64,000 nt of DNA from Marinifaba aquimaris (GCF_013328345.1 NZ_JABULX010000011.1:49671-113670); one strand, 5' to 3'. Counted from the stretch's first letter, positions 39,801 through 50,127 are shown. Notes: generated by a model not told the origin, from the letters alone. Made by a program: numbers and translations.

Positions 39801-42800
39801 TACTTTTTCATTAAATAAGGCACATTCTTGGATAAAGCCATTCTCTCTAGCCATATCTATTGCTTGTTGATAGAAATCACTCGCTTGGTAATGTTCGCCT
39901 TCAAGTTGGAACATACTGGCTTGTAAAAATAAATGCCGATGCTGGTGATTGATTGGCGATGACTTAGCAAGTTTAGCTATGGTTTTTAAGCTCACCTTAG
40001 CCAGTTTTTTGTATTTAGTTGTAAAATTGCTGTCTTTAAAAGCCAAGTTTATTAGGCAAAGTGCGCGATAAAAATGGAAGTTTGAAAAGGCAAACATGCC
40101 CGATCCCGCTTTGGCATATTCCTGTGCTTTATTGGCAAAAATGAGAGCACTATCGTCATCATTAAAGTAAACACTCAAGATTAATTTAGCTGTGTAGAGC
40201 AAAAATAATGAACTGGCATCATTCATCGTTAAGTGTTGGTCTAACTTAACGGATTCCCGGTAAAAATCACCTTCAAGCTGATAAGGTTTATTCATCGGTG
40301 TATTAAAATTAACAGCGGCTTGGGTCCATATTCCATGCCAGTTAATCGATGCTTGATAATTAAGGTTGGCCAAGTCATTGGCTGCATTTTTCATTTTGGG
40401 CAATAGCTCATTAAGTGGCTCTGCACAGTGAAATTGCGCTTGATAATAATTGTTTAAAGCAAATGATGCATATTCAAAATCACCGGCTTCTAGAGATAGC
40501 TTGTAACTTTTATTGAGGATTGGAATCGAGTCTTTTAATGGCTTTTGGTAATTTTGAATTATCCAACCCCAATAGAATAACACTTGGTGACTTTGATAAC
40601 CTTTTTGCTCACATAAGTCTAAACCAAATTGTCCAAACTTATAGCCTTTGTCGACATTGCCTAAAATGGCACATTCAATGATCCCCCACCATGCATAGCT
40701 AAAACCTGCGAGCGGTGAATGGCCATATTTAGCCGATAGTTGAGTCAACTTAAAGACGATTAAAAAGAACAGGTTAGGTGAGGCCCAATATGCTGGCGGT
40801 AGTGCTAGACCGAGTACTTTAACGGCCAGTAATACATGTTCTTTATCAATATCATCCATTTTTGCCAGTTTGTCGATAGACTTCCTAGTGATTGATAATT
40901 TGGTAAATAATGTGCCAGTTAAGACGTTAAAATCTGAAGGTGATTTACTAAGCGATATACCTAATTTATCGAGTGTATCAAGCGCAGTATCAACTGCTTG
41001 TGATAGTTTATTTTGAGCGGTAAATGCCTGCATGCGGATCATTTGGCATTGAACTTGATGGCTAAAGGCCTTGAGGTCTTTCTCTGCTTGTTCCAGATAG
41101 TGTTCCATCAAGTTGTATTGTTTACTCAATAGTGCTGACTCTGCCGCATCGAGGAACAAGTGCGCACAAACGGTGTAATGATTATGCCAATGGTCATAAG
41201 GCAAAGCATTAATCGCGTGGGCAAAATAATTCATTGCAGGGCTGTAGGCAGTTTGTTGCTTAGCGCGTTTACCGGCCAATAAATTTAACTCAAACAATTC
41301 TCTTTTATCTTTATCCGAGCGAATTTGATCTTGGGCTTGGTTAAGGTGGTGAACGATTTCAAATACGCGTTTGTTGATACTGTCATCGTCTAGTGAATCA
41401 AGCAGTACATTGGCTATTTGATAATGAATAGGGCTTGTCGCATTTTGATCGATTAAGCTATATGCCGCTTGCTGAACTCTATCGTGTGAAAATTGGTAAA
41501 ACACCTGAATGTCATTGTTGTATAACGCTTGACGATAGTTGGCATCTAAAGGGGTTATTTCGCCATCAGCAATGGCATTTTCAAGAGATGCCGCGACTTG
41601 TTGGCTCTCTAATTTTGCAATACTGGCTAAGGTTTGAAGATCGAACCTGTGGCCAATACACGCCGCTAATTTAATATTGGATAAGCTTGATTGGTCGAGT
41701 TTTAGCAGTTTATAACAGAGTAAGTCAATGACATTATCTTCAATGTTTTGTTCTTTTATGCCCTCAATATCAAGCTGCCAATGGCCTTGTTGGCTGTTAA
41801 AACTAATGTATCCATCTTTATAAAGATTTTCCAAAAATTGAATAACAAAAAAAGCGTTACCTTGGGTCTTTTCATAAATAAGTCTAATGGCTTGGCTCGA
41901 TACATAGCTTTGATGCAACGAATCTTCAACAAGTTGTTGAACATCATCTTTAGATAAGTTCTCAAGTAAGATGTGCTGAATCAGTAGCAGCTTTTCGTTG
42001 AGTTGTTCTTGCATCAGCATAAATGGATGCTGATTATTAACTTCATTATTCCTATACGCGCAAATAAATAACACGTATTTGATCTCAATATCGGCCATTA
42101 AGAAGGCGAGTAAGTTTATAGACGCCTTATCTGCCCATTGCCAGTCGTCGATGAATATCACCAGCGGTTGTTTATCATCAGCAATGAGTTTGAAAAATGC
42201 ACTAAAGGCATAGTTAAAACGGTTAAGGGCTTGTTCACCTTCTAATTGTGGTGGAGCTTCGTGTTTACCCAAAATAGCGGTAAGGTTCGGAATTTGATCC
42301 GTTAATACCGCTGATAAATTGCCTAATTCGGTTTTTAATTCATGTTGCCATTGCGCTAAGTTTTTATCGTCTTCCTGCAGTATGTGTTCAACAAATTGTT
42401 CAACTACACGATTCCAGGCAAAATAAGGCATATCACGTTGATATTGCTCAAATTTAGCCGTTAAATACAAGCCATAATGTTGAGTGATGGGCTTGTGTAA
42501 TTCGTTAACTAAAGCACTTTTTCCGGTACCCGAATAACCAGAAACCATGATCAGTTCTTTACTGCCCAAACCCGTTTTACTAAAGCTATCTAAAATGACT
42601 TGTTTTTGTTTATCCCGCGCATACAGCTTTTGGGAGACCTGAAAGTGATTCGCTTGGTCTCTACTACCGAGTTCAAAAGAAGGTACTCGGTTATTCTGTT
42701 TTAACTGTTTAATACAGTAGTTTAAATCGTATAACACACCATCAGCACTTTGATACCTATCATCTGGCAATTTCTCTAATAAACGCAGGCACAAATTGGC

Positions 42801-43523
42801 GATAGAAGCGGGGATATCAGAATTGTGTTCAATAGGATTAATCGGGCTAAGGGCCACATGGGCGTGTACCCATGTCATGTTATCTTCGCCATAAAAAGGC
42901 AAGGTTTGAGTCAGTAACTCGTAAAGTGTGACACCAAAAGAGTATAAATCACTGCGGCTATCGAGATTGCGATTCATTCTGCCTGTTTGTTCTGGCGATA
43001 TATAAGCTAACTGACCTTGTAATAGCTTGGTGTGTTTATAACCTTGTATTTCTTGCTTAATTTGAGTGGCTAAGCTGAGATCGATTAAAGTTAATTGATT
43101 GGTCTCAGGGTTGATAACAATGTTATCAGGATTGATGTTTTTATGAATAAAACCCGCGTTGTGCAAATCAGAAAGAATCTTGACGATATCGGCTGCTATT
43201 TCGAGTTGTTCCGTTAAAGTGAGCGTGTGTCTTGTTTGCCACTGTCTAATCGAAATGCCTGAAATATCGGCGTAGGTAATCGCCAATGAGTTTTTATAAT
43301 TTTCAATACTCAGCGCTTGATTGACACCAACAACATCCTTGAGTTGACGTGCTTTTTCATACTCATCCCTAAATTGACTGAGTTCAAGTTGTGACGGGTA
43401 TTCCTTGTTAAGGATTTTTAATATCAGTCGGCTATGTGTCGTTTCATCAACAACCCGATAGACAAGTGATTCTGTACTCTCATATAGCTTCTCAATGACT
43501 CGGTAATCCAGTATATATTGCAT
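36843..43523 (-). CDS. Giant hybrid signalling protein: kinase-like, ATPase, GAF, histidine kinase, two receivers, HPt
   Basis: A 2226-residue cytoplasmic protein of the Ser/Thr-kinase/AAA/histidine-kinase fusion type. Domains in order: protein-kinase fold (1-270); AAA-type ATPase with P-loop [12 protein letters not shown] (near 330) and long helical repeats to about 1280; GAF (about 1310-1470); coiled coil and HisKA with His in [10 protein letters not shown] (near 1504); HATPase to about 1735; receiver 1 (about 1745-1870, [12 protein letters not shown]); receiver 2 (about 1885-2005, [12 protein letters not shown]); HPt with His in [12 protein letters not shown] (near 2088). The kinase domain has HKN (127-129) instead of HRD and DLS (148-150) instead of DFG, so it is probably a pseudokinase. 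An AAGGATG site precedes the ATG. It follows the acyltransferase-like gene by 24 bp. Confidence 0.9.
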   Translation of the reverse strand: MQYILDYRVIEKLYESTESLVYRVVDETTHSRLILKILNKEYPSQLELSQFRDEYEKARQLKDVVGVNQALSIENYKNSLAITYADISGISIRQWQTRHTLTLTEQLEIAADIVKILSDLHNAGFIHKNINPDNIVINPETNQLTLIDLSLATQIKQEIQGYKHTKLLQGQLAYISPEQTGRMNRNLDSRSDLYSFGVTLYELLTQTLPFYGEDNMTWVHAHVALSPINPIEHNSDIPASIANLCLRLLEKLPDDRYQSADGVLYDLNYCIKQLKQNNRVPSFELGSRDQANHFQVSQKLYARDKQKQVILDSFSKTGLGSKELIMVSGYSGTGKSALVNELHKPITQHYGLYLTAKFEQYQRDMPYFAWNRVVEQFVEHILQEDDKNLAQWQHELKTELGNLSAVLTDQIPNLTAILGKHEAPPQLEGEQALNRFNYAFSAFFKLIADDKQPLVIFIDDWQWADKASINLLAFLMADIEIKYVLFICAYRNNEVNNQHPFMLMQEQLNEKLLLIQHILLENLSKDDVQQLVEDSLHQSYVSSQAIRLIYEKTQGNAFFVIQFLENLYKDGYISFNSQQGHWQLDIEGIKEQNIEDNVIDLLCYKLLKLDQSSLSNIKLAACIGHRFDLQTLASIAKLESQQVAASLENAIADGEITPLDANYRQALYNNDIQVFYQFSHDRVQQAAYSLIDQNATSPIHYQIANVLLDSLDDDSINKRVFEIVHHLNQAQDQIRSDKDKRELFELNLLAGKRAKQQTAYSPAMNYFAHAINALPYDHWHNHYTVCAHLFLDAAESALLSKQYNLMEHYLEQAEKDLKAFSHQVQCQMIRMQAFTAQNKLSQAVDTALDTLDKLGISLSKSPSDFNVLTGTLFTKLSITRKSIDKLAKMDDIDKEHVLLAVKVLGLALPPAYWASPNLFFLIVFKLTQLSAKYGHSPLAGFSYAWWGIIECAILGNVDKGYKFGQFGLDLCEQKGYQSHQVLFYWGWIIQNYQKPLKDSIPILNKSYKLSLEAGDFEYASFALNNYYQAQFHCAEPLNELLPKMKNAANDLANLNYQASINWHGIWTQAAVNFNTPMNKPYQLEGDFYRESVKLDQHLTMNDASSLFLLYTAKLILSVYFNDDDSALIFANKAQEYAKAGSGMFAFSNFHFYRALCLINLAFKDSNFTTKYKKLAKVSLKTIAKLAKSSPINHQHRHLFLQASMFQLEGEHYQASDFYQQAIDMARENGFIQECALFNEKVAASYLLRKQQSLTEHHLRQACYYYGLWGAKGKLKQLENEQEKLLGTHNALSAKKDDNASFEGLDLASIIKASQVIAKEIVFDDLLTTLLKITIETAGAQKGLLFFQKDDQFDAVSGAKLIDGELAFFKPDMTGDDFSQAIFNQTVRSGNVINVGNAIADPKYQQENYINQHQCKSIICLPLMHQGKTIAALYLENNLILDLFDQSREQMLMVLASQAAISLMNANQYTFLESQISERTQEIQSKNAELKNANMAKSDFLAKMSHEIRTPMNAIIGLSKLTLKTPLDQEQHTNLSKILDSSEALLGILNDILDFSKIEAGKMDIEHVSFSLDSIIQRSVGIVSLKAHEKSLELITYIAPNVPNHLIGDPLRLQQIITNLCSNAVKFTDHGIISIEVHLAEQQNDTVKLKFSVKDSGVGMTRAQQDKLFKSFSQVDESITRKFSGTGLGLAICKQLCELMGGNISVYSQPDQGSEFVFSVVMDVNNNAPDNQLISKNVLSKLNILVVDDIALSRQVVCDALQFAGIKPDTAENGQIALDKISQAINDSSPYDLVIMDWRMPVLDGIETARIMKEKFSSDIPKVLMVSAYDKDEIRAQAQPMGIEHFLEKPINQSYLIDYLVSISTDTVHTDPIYQLQEPQRADFTGRKILLVEDNMLNQQVALGFLSDFGVSVDVANNGEEALQKLTDNQDYGLVFMDIQMPVMDGLTAAKIAINELNIKTPIIAMTAHAMAGDSEVSKKAGMVDHITKPIDPDILYSTLNKYLNHAKIQSAPLVEPPQQPDVPPHANLINQLSNIPALEVQQAIKKLAGKDTLYVELVKDFTFNNDKIDKDLADMKEQGDDEGYYRLMHSLKTNANYIGALEIAKTAARLEKEIGQNQADSQEIQHVCDQVVDLCQAMKMCLNNQAQSSDEKSLNVSQINQLLEQLEQLSQRADSSTTDVAEQLRASSIGTFIEPDVEAIYLDIQDFEFMSAVTKIDKLKSVIAVH

Positions 43524-43547
43524 AAAAACATCCTTGTCAGTTGTCGG

Positions 43548-44882
43548 TTATAACGTTGACTGTATATTCATAATTTCATCAACCAGTTGTTGATTGATTT
43601 TGTCATCTACCAGTGATGGGAATAAAGAGATATAAACTTGATCATCAAAACTCATATTGACGACAAAAACTGGGCGGTTGATTAAAGCAGCACCAGTGGC
43701 ATCAATTGGATCAACGTTTACGCCACTAATATGCGCGACCGATTCACAGCCGTGTAAGTAATCTTTACCCTGTAAAAAATTGTAGTTATTCCAGTTTGTG
43801 ATGATGTAAGAGAAAGGTTCATTCGCCGTACCAATAACCTTTTGCTGGGCTAAATCTTCAACTAAATCAAAACAGGTCAAATTAAGCTGTGTTTCTTTAA
43901 CTTCAACTATGTAGTCGTTAATAGATTTAGCTATGTCGGCAAGTGAAATATGACCATCCGTACTTAAAGGTACAAAGCCAATATAATTACCGACATGATT
44001 GTGCCTATCATCATTTGGGATAATATCGACAACCATTTTTCCGGCAATAGTTTGCTCTTTAGCACCTTTATCATTGGTCTGATTTAAGTTGTAAATGGCT
44101 TGATGTATCAGGGCATTGATAATGGCGTTTTTCGATACTTCTGGGTACTGTTTACGGCAAGCACTAATCGCACGTGTTAAATCAAACTGACAATTGACGG
44201 GCTTTCTATATCTGGCTTTAAAAGGTGGCAATAGTGCATCCATCTCATGGACTGATACGCCATAGCCACCATCATCTGCAACGGCTAAATTTTGTAATCT
44301 ATTTAAGTTATTTTCAGTATTATAGTCAGCATTTTTTAGCTGACGGCTAATTGCTGCTGCACTGTCTGTTTTTAGCGATTTGGCAGATAGTTCCGCAGTA
44401 TGTGCTAATTTATCATCACCGGCTTTTACGGCATTGTAGTGTTTAACAATTAAATCAAATACGTTTGCAGAGCTTCTGGCGTCGACAAATTCGTGAGAGT
44501 TAAGCAGGGCAATAATAAACTCATCGTTACCTGAAATGAGCACTAAATTAAAAGGGTAGTTATTACTCGATTCTCGTATTTCAAATGCATTGGCCGATAA
44601 ATCGCTAAAGGCGCTATCAAGATCATCCGCTTGAATGTGGTGAAACCGCTGTTGGTATTGAGGCTGATGCTGCCAACTAAAACTATCTTGGTCTCGGTAG
44701 TTAAGCTGGTGATTAAACTTAGCAATGTTATCAACAATTGCTAAAAAGCTTTGCTCTAATTGCTCTGCATCTATGGTGCCTTTAAACTGATAGCCAGCAT
44801 TAAACAGTATTTCAGCTCTGCTCATTAGCCCTTCTAAATACAAAGTACCAATTGGTGAGGGGCGGTTAGTGGACTGTTCCAA
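43548..44882 (-). CDS. Condensation/CoA-dependent acyltransferase-fold protein
   Basis: I choose TTG 44882 as start (444 residues, MEQSTNRPSPIG), because a GAGG site lies 8 bases upstream; an outer in-frame TTG at 44936 has none. The protein resembles the chloramphenicol-acetyltransferase/condensation superfamily: its NSHEFVDARS (His130, Asp134) fits a degenerate HHxxxDG active-site motif with only the second His kept and Gly changed to Ala. A second conserved-looking stretch GNYIGFVPLST fits the bridge region of the fold. No carrier protein or NRPS is nearby. It is upstream of, and probably co-transcribed with, the giant kinase. Substrate unknown. Confidence 0.6.
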   Translation of the reverse strand: MEQSTNRPSPIGTLYLEGLMSRAEILFNAGYQFKGTIDAEQLEQSFLAIVDNIAKFNHQLNYRDQDSFSWQHQPQYQQRFHHIQADDLDSAFSDLSANAFEIRESSNNYPFNLVLISGNDEFIIALLNSHEFVDARSSANVFDLIVKHYNAVKAGDDKLAHTAELSAKSLKTDSAAAISRQLKNADYNTENNLNRLQNLAVADDGGYGVSVHEMDALLPPFKARYRKPVNCQFDLTRAISACRKQYPEVSKNAIINALIHQAIYNLNQTNDKGAKEQTIAGKMVVDIIPNDDRHNHVGNYIGFVPLSTDGHISLADIAKSINDYIVEVKETQLNLTCFDLVEDLAQQKVIGTANEPFSYIITNWNNYNFLQGKDYLHGCESVAHISGVNVDPIDATGAALINRPVFVVNMSFDDQVYISLFPSLVDDKINQQLVDEIMNIQSTL

Positions 44883-44886
44883 AGTT

Positions 44887-44894
44887 GTTACCTC
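44887..44894 (-). promoter_or_regulatory. Ribosome-binding site supporting the TTG start at 44882
   Basis: On the minus strand the stretch reads GAGGTAAC and lies 8 bases (from GAGG) before the TTG. It decides between two possible TTG starts. Confidence 0.6.
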
Positions 44895-45073
44895 AATAGT
44901 TATTATTTTTTCAAACACCAGCGTTAAATCTGACAAATATTACATATACCAATATAAACCAAGCCATATAAAATTCACTGATTTTTAAGTGAATTTTCTG
45001 AGTAAAAAGTTACAAAACGTATCAAATACAAAACGATATAAATTTTTACAGGCTGTTATTTAGGCATAAAAAA

Positions 45074-45092
45074 ACGCGACATAAAGTCGCGT
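45074..45092 (-). terminator. Rho-independent terminator of the AbgT transporter gene
   Basis: A 7-bp stem ACGCGAC/GTCGCGT with a 5-base loop, flanked by A on the left (T run on the minus strand) and T on the right. It lies 20 bp after the transporter stop. Confidence 0.85.
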
Positions 45093-45111
45093 CTTTTTAG
45101 TACTTACCCAA

Positions 45112-46650
45112 TTAGCCAGGTATATATTCATAACTAGCTTGTAGGCCTAATGGTATACCCACAGACCAATACAGGAGTAAGAAGATTGTCCATACTACTA
45201 AGAAGGACAAGGCAAACGGTAACATCATAGCCGTTAATGTACCGATACCTGCAGATTTAACATAGCGCTGACAGAAAACCACCACTAATGGGAAGTAAGG
45301 CATTAAAGGTGTAATGATATTGGTGCTTGAGTCACCAATACGGTACGCCGCTTGTGCTAAGTCTGGCGAGATGCCTAGCTGCATTAACATCGGAATGAAA
45401 ATAGGCGCCAATAATGCCCACTTAGCGGATGCAGAGCCAACAAATAGGTTAATAAAGCCTGTTAAGAAAATAATGCCCGTTATTGTCACGCCTGCTGGTA
45501 ATGACATGGCTTTTAAGAATTCAGCCCCTTCTACTGCTAGTAAAATACCTAAGTTTGATTGGCCAAATGCATAAATAAACTGAGCGATGAAGAACATGAT
45601 CACTAAATAGTAACCCATGCTTTCCATGGCTTTACTCATACCAGCAACAAACTGTTTAGTATTACTAATGGTACCTATGGCAATACCGTAGACTAAACCA
45701 GGGATTAAAAATAAGAAGAAAATCAGCGGTACAATTGACTTCATTAATGGGGCAGAAAACGCTGTTAATGAACCATCGGCCGCGCGCCATGCTGAATTTT
45801 CAAAAGAAGCGGTAATGACTAAAATAGCAATACCTACACCTGTTGATAATAAAGCCCAACGAAGCGCTTTACGCTCATCATCTTTTAATGGCTCCATTGA
45901 CGGTAAATCAGATAAATCACCGTCTAATTTGTTTTTTTGTAATTTAGGCTCAACGACTTTATCAGTGATAAACCAACCTAATGAGATGATTACAATTGAA
46001 GATAAGGCCGTGAAGTAATAGTTATTTAGTGGGTTTAGCGTAATGCTTGGGTCGAGAAGTTGTGCACCAGCTTGAGTAATGCCTTGCAGCATAGGGTCAA
46101 CCGAAGAAGGCACAAAGTTAGCTGAGAAACCACCTGACACCCCAGCAAAAGCGGCTGCAATACCGGCAAGTGGATGTCTACCCGCTGCATAGAAAATAAC
46201 CCCACCGAGTGGAATCACCAATACATAACCTGCATCAACGGCAGAGTGGCTGACTATACCGACCATGATGATCATTGGTGTTAAAAGCCATTTTGCAGTG
46301 ACAGCCATTAACGCTCTAAGGCCAGCATTGATAAAGCCTGAATACTCAGCGACACCAATACCTAACATGGCTACTAATACCACACCTACAGGGTGGAAAT
46401 GAGAGAAGTTAGTGACCATAGATGAGAAAAATTGTGCCATCGCAGCACCAGATAGCTGGTTGTTGATGACCAACTGTTCGCCTGTTCTTGGGTCGATAAC
46501 ATCAAAATCGATGCCTGATAATGCCCAAGAAATAACCCATACAAAGGATAGTAATAAGATAAATAAAGCAGCTGGGTCAGGGAGTTTATTACCCCAGATC
46601 TCTACCTTATTCAGTACTCGTTGCAAAGTACTGGTGTTAGTTTGTTCCAT
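45112..46650 (-). CDS. AbgT family transporter
   Basis: A 512-residue inner-membrane transporter from ATG 46650, chosen over an in-frame TTG six bases out because AAGG lies 7 bases upstream. It has about 11-12 hydrophobic segments and the family blocks NKLPDPAALFILLLSF (about 21-36) and GDSSTNIITPLMPYFPLV (about 441-458). AbgT of E. coli imports p-aminobenzoyl-glutamate, while MtrF-type relatives export antimetabolites such as sulfonamides. The sequence alone does not tell which direction or substrate applies. No abgAB hydrolase genes are adjacent; the nearest possible partner is the distant M20 gene, so a link is only speculation. Confidence 0.9.
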   Translation of the reverse strand: MEQTNTSTLQRVLNKVEIWGNKLPDPAALFILLLSFVWVISWALSGIDFDVIDPRTGEQLVINNQLSGAAMAQFFSSMVTNFSHFHPVGVVLVAMLGIGVAEYSGFINAGLRALMAVTAKWLLTPMIIMVGIVSHSAVDAGYVLVIPLGGVIFYAAGRHPLAGIAAAFAGVSGGFSANFVPSSVDPMLQGITQAGAQLLDPSITLNPLNNYYFTALSSIVIISLGWFITDKVVEPKLQKNKLDGDLSDLPSMEPLKDDERKALRWALLSTGVGIAILVITASFENSAWRAADGSLTAFSAPLMKSIVPLIFFLFLIPGLVYGIAIGTISNTKQFVAGMSKAMESMGYYLVIMFFIAQFIYAFGQSNLGILLAVEGAEFLKAMSLPAGVTITGIIFLTGFINLFVGSASAKWALLAPIFIPMLMQLGISPDLAQAAYRIGDSSTNIITPLMPYFPLVVVFCQRYVKSAGIGTLTAMMLPFALSFLVVWTIFLLLYWSVGIPLGLQASYEYIPG

Positions 46651-46813
46651 ATACAAGCCTTTATTCTATTTATAGCTAAGATATTTCACAGTGTAACAGC
46701 TTATTTGACGAACTTAACCCTATTGCAAAAGAGTAGTCGCTTGCCCAAACGGGTAAATAGGCAAGCATAATTGACATATAATGTCTTTGTGAGGATATAA
46801 GAGGCTGGTGTAT

Positions 46814-47266
46814 TTAGCCTATTTTACGCTGATCGACTAACAGTTCTTTTAACAGTGCAACGGTATTATCGGCAAAGGCATTAGATGCAGTCGGTTTTTG
46901 GTCTTTCAATAAATACGAAAGTGAAACGGGTAGAGGCTTGGGTGCATGGACTAGCTCCATTGCCCATGCATTAAACGCACGTGTTTTGACTGGATATTTA
47001 AATAACAAACGTACATCTTGATGGCGCGAGTCGACTAAGATCTTTTGATAAAGTGCTTCTAGGTAGCTTTTATCACCTTCTAATACTTGAACAAAATGAT
47101 CACCGTTATAGAGCAGAGCACCTGTGACACCATTTTTAGAATTCTTAGTTTTAGAATTGAGTACCAAAGCACTCAGTGACTCGTTGATTTTATCTTGTTG
47201 ATCTTTACAAAGGCTTTTTAGCTGGGAACAGCTGATGTAACCGATTCGATGAAGATTCTCTGACAT
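46814..47266 (-). CDS. BLUF-domain blue-light sensor protein
   Basis: A 150-residue protein made up almost wholly of one BLUF domain, which binds FAD and senses blue light. The flavin-site residues can be matched: Tyr10 (IGYIS), Asn42, Gln60 in FVQVLEGD, and Trp100/Met102 in FNAWAM. The stretch between Tyr10 and Asn42 is about eight residues longer than in AppA-type BLUF proteins. No output domain is fused, so it should signal by protein contact. It is divergent from the DUF3429 gene. Confidence 0.9.
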   Translation of the reverse strand: MSENLHRIGYISCSQLKSLCKDQQDKINESLSALVLNSKTKNSKNGVTGALLYNGDHFVQVLEGDKSYLEALYQKILVDSRHQDVRLLFKYPVKTRAFNAWAMELVHAPKPLPVSLSYLLKDQKPTASNAFADNTVALLKELLVDQRKIG

Positions 47267-47364
47267 ACATACTTCCAGTTATAACTATTCTTGCATTTAC
47301 GAATACGATCTAAATTTAGTTCATCCAACGTATAAATTACATTAACTAATAATGAGTTTAGAAC

Positions 47365-47802
47365 ATGATGTATAAACGTTTGGGTTATTTGGGCTTAATT
47401 CCTTTTGTTGTTTTACTGTTGCCGATTGAATTTTCATTTTTGCCAACAGACAAATCTCAAGTGTTCTTGAGTTACAGTAGTGTGATATTGGCGTTTATGG
47501 CAGGTACATTGTGGACCCGGTTACTCATCTTTCAAGCGAGGTTAAGCCATCAACTTTATAAATCCTTGCTCATTGTTACCAACCTGATTGCGATAGTGGC
47601 TTTTCTCAGTTTATTTTTATTACCAACTGCAATCGCGCTAACGGTTAATTTGTTGCTGTTTTTGACGCTGTATCTAATTGAGCAGCACTGGGTATTTGTT
47701 TTGGAACTTGAAAGTGAATACTTAACAATGAGGAAAGTTTTAAGTTTTGTTGTCTGTACTTGCCATGCATTTGCATTGATGGATTTAACGTTACTAAGCT
47801 AG
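47365..47802 (+). CDS. DUF3429 family membrane protein
   Basis: A 145-residue inner-membrane protein with four hydrophobic segments. The start KRLGYLGLIPFVVLLLP and the middle SSVILAFMAGTLWTRLL fit DUF3429. The function of the family is unknown. It is divergent from the BLUF gene with a 98-bp shared promoter region, so light-dependent control is possible but unproven. Confidence 0.75.
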   Translation: MMYKRLGYLGLIPFVVLLLPIEFSFLPTDKSQVFLSYSSVILAFMAGTLWTRLLIFQARLSHQLYKSLLIVTNLIAIVAFLSLFLLPTAIALTVNLLLFLTLYLIEQHWVFVLELESEYLTMRKVLSFVVCTCHAFALMDLTLLS

Positions 47803-47877
47803 TGATTATTTGCTGTAAAAGCGTGTTTGGCGTTATCCAAATGATGATTTTACTAAGTTAAATCAGGAATCATCACA

Positions 47878-48639
47878 ATGGGTTTTAAATTCAACACTGT
47901 TGATAAAGTTAGTGAACTGGCCCGAAAATTTAAACTAGGGATCAATCAGTTAATTAAAACCCACTCTATGCATAGTCCTGGCAGCACGAGCAGTGAAAGC
48001 CCTATTGAAAATCAAGGTGTTGAAGGCTCTGATTTTATCGTGTCTAAAGGACAACTTACATTTGATGCCGAAGGTAGCGAACATCCAGGTCCATTTTATA
48101 GTCGTTTACCCCATGTGCCCTCTAACTATTCAGGCCTAACAATAGGCAGAGGCTATGATCTTAAGCTTCGAAGCGCCCAACAGGCTGAATACGATTTAAC
48201 GAGGGCAGGTCTTAAACCTGACCAAATTAATACCCTTTGCCAATTTGTCGGTGATCACGGACAAAAAGCGGTGAAAAAACTCAAGCAATGTGGTGATATA
48301 AATCAGCTACAGATAACAACTTTGCAGCAAAAGCGCTTATTTGAAATTGTCTATCAAGAAATAGAAGATGACGTTTATCGAATTTGTCACAAAACGGATG
48401 TCATTGAGAAATACGGTAAGACGAATTGGCAAGATTTAAATCCCTTAATCAAAGATGTGTTCGTCGATTTACGGTATCGAGGTGATTATACACCGTTAAC
48501 GAGAGGTAAAATCCAATTGTCGATTACAGATAATCACCTTGCAGCATTTATCAAAGAAATGACTGATGAGGGTTTTTGGCGGGGCCGATTGGCTGTCCTT
48601 AAGGGCAGATTTGATAGGCGCGTAAAGTACCTTTCTTAA
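47878..48639 (+). CDS. Pesticin/T4-lysozyme-like muramidase
   Basis: A 253-residue protein. From about residue 55 it resembles the C-terminal muramidase domain of pesticin: FDAEGSEHPGPFYS then GLTIGRGYDLKLRSAQ. Glu65, Thr88 and Asp94 have the same spacing (23 and 6) as the pesticin catalytic residues Glu178, Thr201 and Asp207 as I remember them. Residues 5-29 look like a truncated LysM-like motif (NTVDKVSELARKFKLG), followed by a Ser-rich linker. There is no signal peptide, so export would need another route (T6SS, lysis or holin). AGGA precedes the ATG. Peptidoglycan cleavage is the predicted activity. Confidence 0.75.
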   Translation: MGFKFNTVDKVSELARKFKLGINQLIKTHSMHSPGSTSSESPIENQGVEGSDFIVSKGQLTFDAEGSEHPGPFYSRLPHVPSNYSGLTIGRGYDLKLRSAQQAEYDLTRAGLKPDQINTLCQFVGDHGQKAVKKLKQCGDINQLQITTLQQKRLFEIVYQEIEDDVYRICHKTDVIEKYGKTNWQDLNPLIKDVFVDLRYRGDYTPLTRGKIQLSITDNHLAAFIKEMTDEGFWRGRLAVLKGRFDRRVKYLS

Positions 48640-48656
48640 CGCGCCAAATAGCAATG

Positions 48657-50036
48657 TTACTTCAATGTTTGTTTAATACTTTGGTAAGTTTTTTGCGCCT
48701 GTTCTAACTCTTTACTACCAAAGAAACCTTCAATATCGGCTAATAATTTATCAGCACCTTGTTGTTGGTTATCGTTAGCAATTTTAACCCATGCATAAGC
48801 CTGATATAAAAATGCTTCATCTTGAGCTTGTTGTGCATGTTTAATATTGGCAATAGCTAGGTTTAATTGCGCGACAGGTAAATCAGCTCTTGCACCTTGT
48901 TCAAAGAGTTCTATTGCTTTGAGATATTGTGCACTTTCCAATGCTTTTAGGCCATTTTCAAAGGCTTTTATCGCCTCTGGTGAGGTTTTATAAACCGTAT
49001 CCGATACACCATGTGTTTGCTTGTTTTGACCAATTATTTGCCCTTGCTCTTCGGTCGTATTGTCATAGACTTTTTTCCATTTGGCGAGTTCGCTGGGATC
49101 GGCTTCAACAATTTCCGCGGCTTGGTAGATATCAACTAATTTCAACGCTGCAGATTTTGAACCTTGTTTGGCTACCTGCTTTAAAATGTTAATCCCTTTT
49201 TGCTTCATTTTTTTATCTTGATGATCGAGTAAAGTAGCCGCGTAGTTTTCACCTGCAGTCATATCGCCCTGATCATAAGCGGCTTCTAACCATTTTCTGG
49301 CTTTAGCAAGGTCGGCATCTCGACCTAAACCCATCATATAGATTAATCCAAGCTGCGCTTGAGCTTGTGGGTGATCTTGTATCGCCGCTTTTACAAAGTA
49401 ATCATGTGCGCGTTGATAATCTTGATAAACAAGATCGCCATTAAAATACATGCCTGCTAAAAGAGCCTGAGCATTGGCATGTCCTAAGTCTGCGGCTTTT
49501 CTCAACCATTTAACTAAAGCTTTGTCATTAGGTTTAATACGCTTACCTTGATAAAGGGCTGATACCAGATCGAGTATCGCAGGTAGTTGATTATAATTAG
49601 CAGCAATTTCTAAATACTTTTTATATTCCGCATCGTCTTTAGTCAGCATCGCATAGCGATAAGGCGCTTCTTTATGACCTGCATCAGCAGCATATTTGAA
49701 GTACTTTAATGACGCTTTTTCATCAACTTTATGACCTTCAAAACCCGAATTTAGTGCTGCCAATAAAAAAGAGGCTTCTGCAACAACCGGGTTTTCTCGT
49801 GCGTAATAAGGTTCGACCACTTCTGTTAAATAATGAACCGCCTTGGTTAAGTCTTTATCAACACCCTGTAAACCAAAGGTATAAATATGGCCAAGTTGAT
49901 AGGCAATTTTGTCGTCTAATTTAGCTTTTTCTTCAAAGTGCGCTAAATCAGCAGCTGATAGTGTAGGTTGCGCAATACTTGAAGGAGAAAACGCAAGCAT
50001 GCAAGCAACTAAAGATAAGATCTTGAAAGGTTTCAT
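48657..50036 (-). CDS. Secreted Sel1-repeat protein
   Basis: A 459-residue protein with a signal peptide (about 1-22, ending SIAQ). The body consists of Sel1-like (TPR-related) repeats such as AYQLGHIYTFGLQGVDKDLT, AQALLAGMYFNGD and AQLGLIYMMGLGRDADLAKA. Sel1 repeats are protein-binding scaffolds. The location is periplasmic. It converges with the muramidase gene (17-bp gap). Sel1-type proteins sometimes neutralise secreted toxins or organise cell-wall enzymes, but the convergent orientation gives no operon evidence for either. Confidence 0.85.
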   Translation of the reverse strand: MKPFKILSLVACMLAFSPSSIAQPTLSAADLAHFEEKAKLDDKIAYQLGHIYTFGLQGVDKDLTKAVHYLTEVVEPYYARENPVVAEASFLLAALNSGFEGHKVDEKASLKYFKYAADAGHKEAPYRYAMLTKDDAEYKKYLEIAANYNQLPAILDLVSALYQGKRIKPNDKALVKWLRKAADLGHANAQALLAGMYFNGDLVYQDYQRAHDYFVKAAIQDHPQAQAQLGLIYMMGLGRDADLAKARKWLEAAYDQGDMTAGENYAATLLDHQDKKMKQKGINILKQVAKQGSKSAALKLVDIYQAAEIVEADPSELAKWKKVYDNTTEEQGQIIGQNKQTHGVSDTVYKTSPEAIKAFENGLKALESAQYLKAIELFEQGARADLPVAQLNLAIANIKHAQQAQDEAFLYQAYAWVKIANDNQQQGADKLLADIEGFFGSKELEQAQKTYQSIKQTLK

Positions 50037-50127
50037 CTCTTGTTCTTATTATTTTGTTAAAAAAATGATCATGCCTTTTACAAAATAAAAAGCAAGTACA
50101 AGTTAATGAGAACACAGCAGAATGAAG

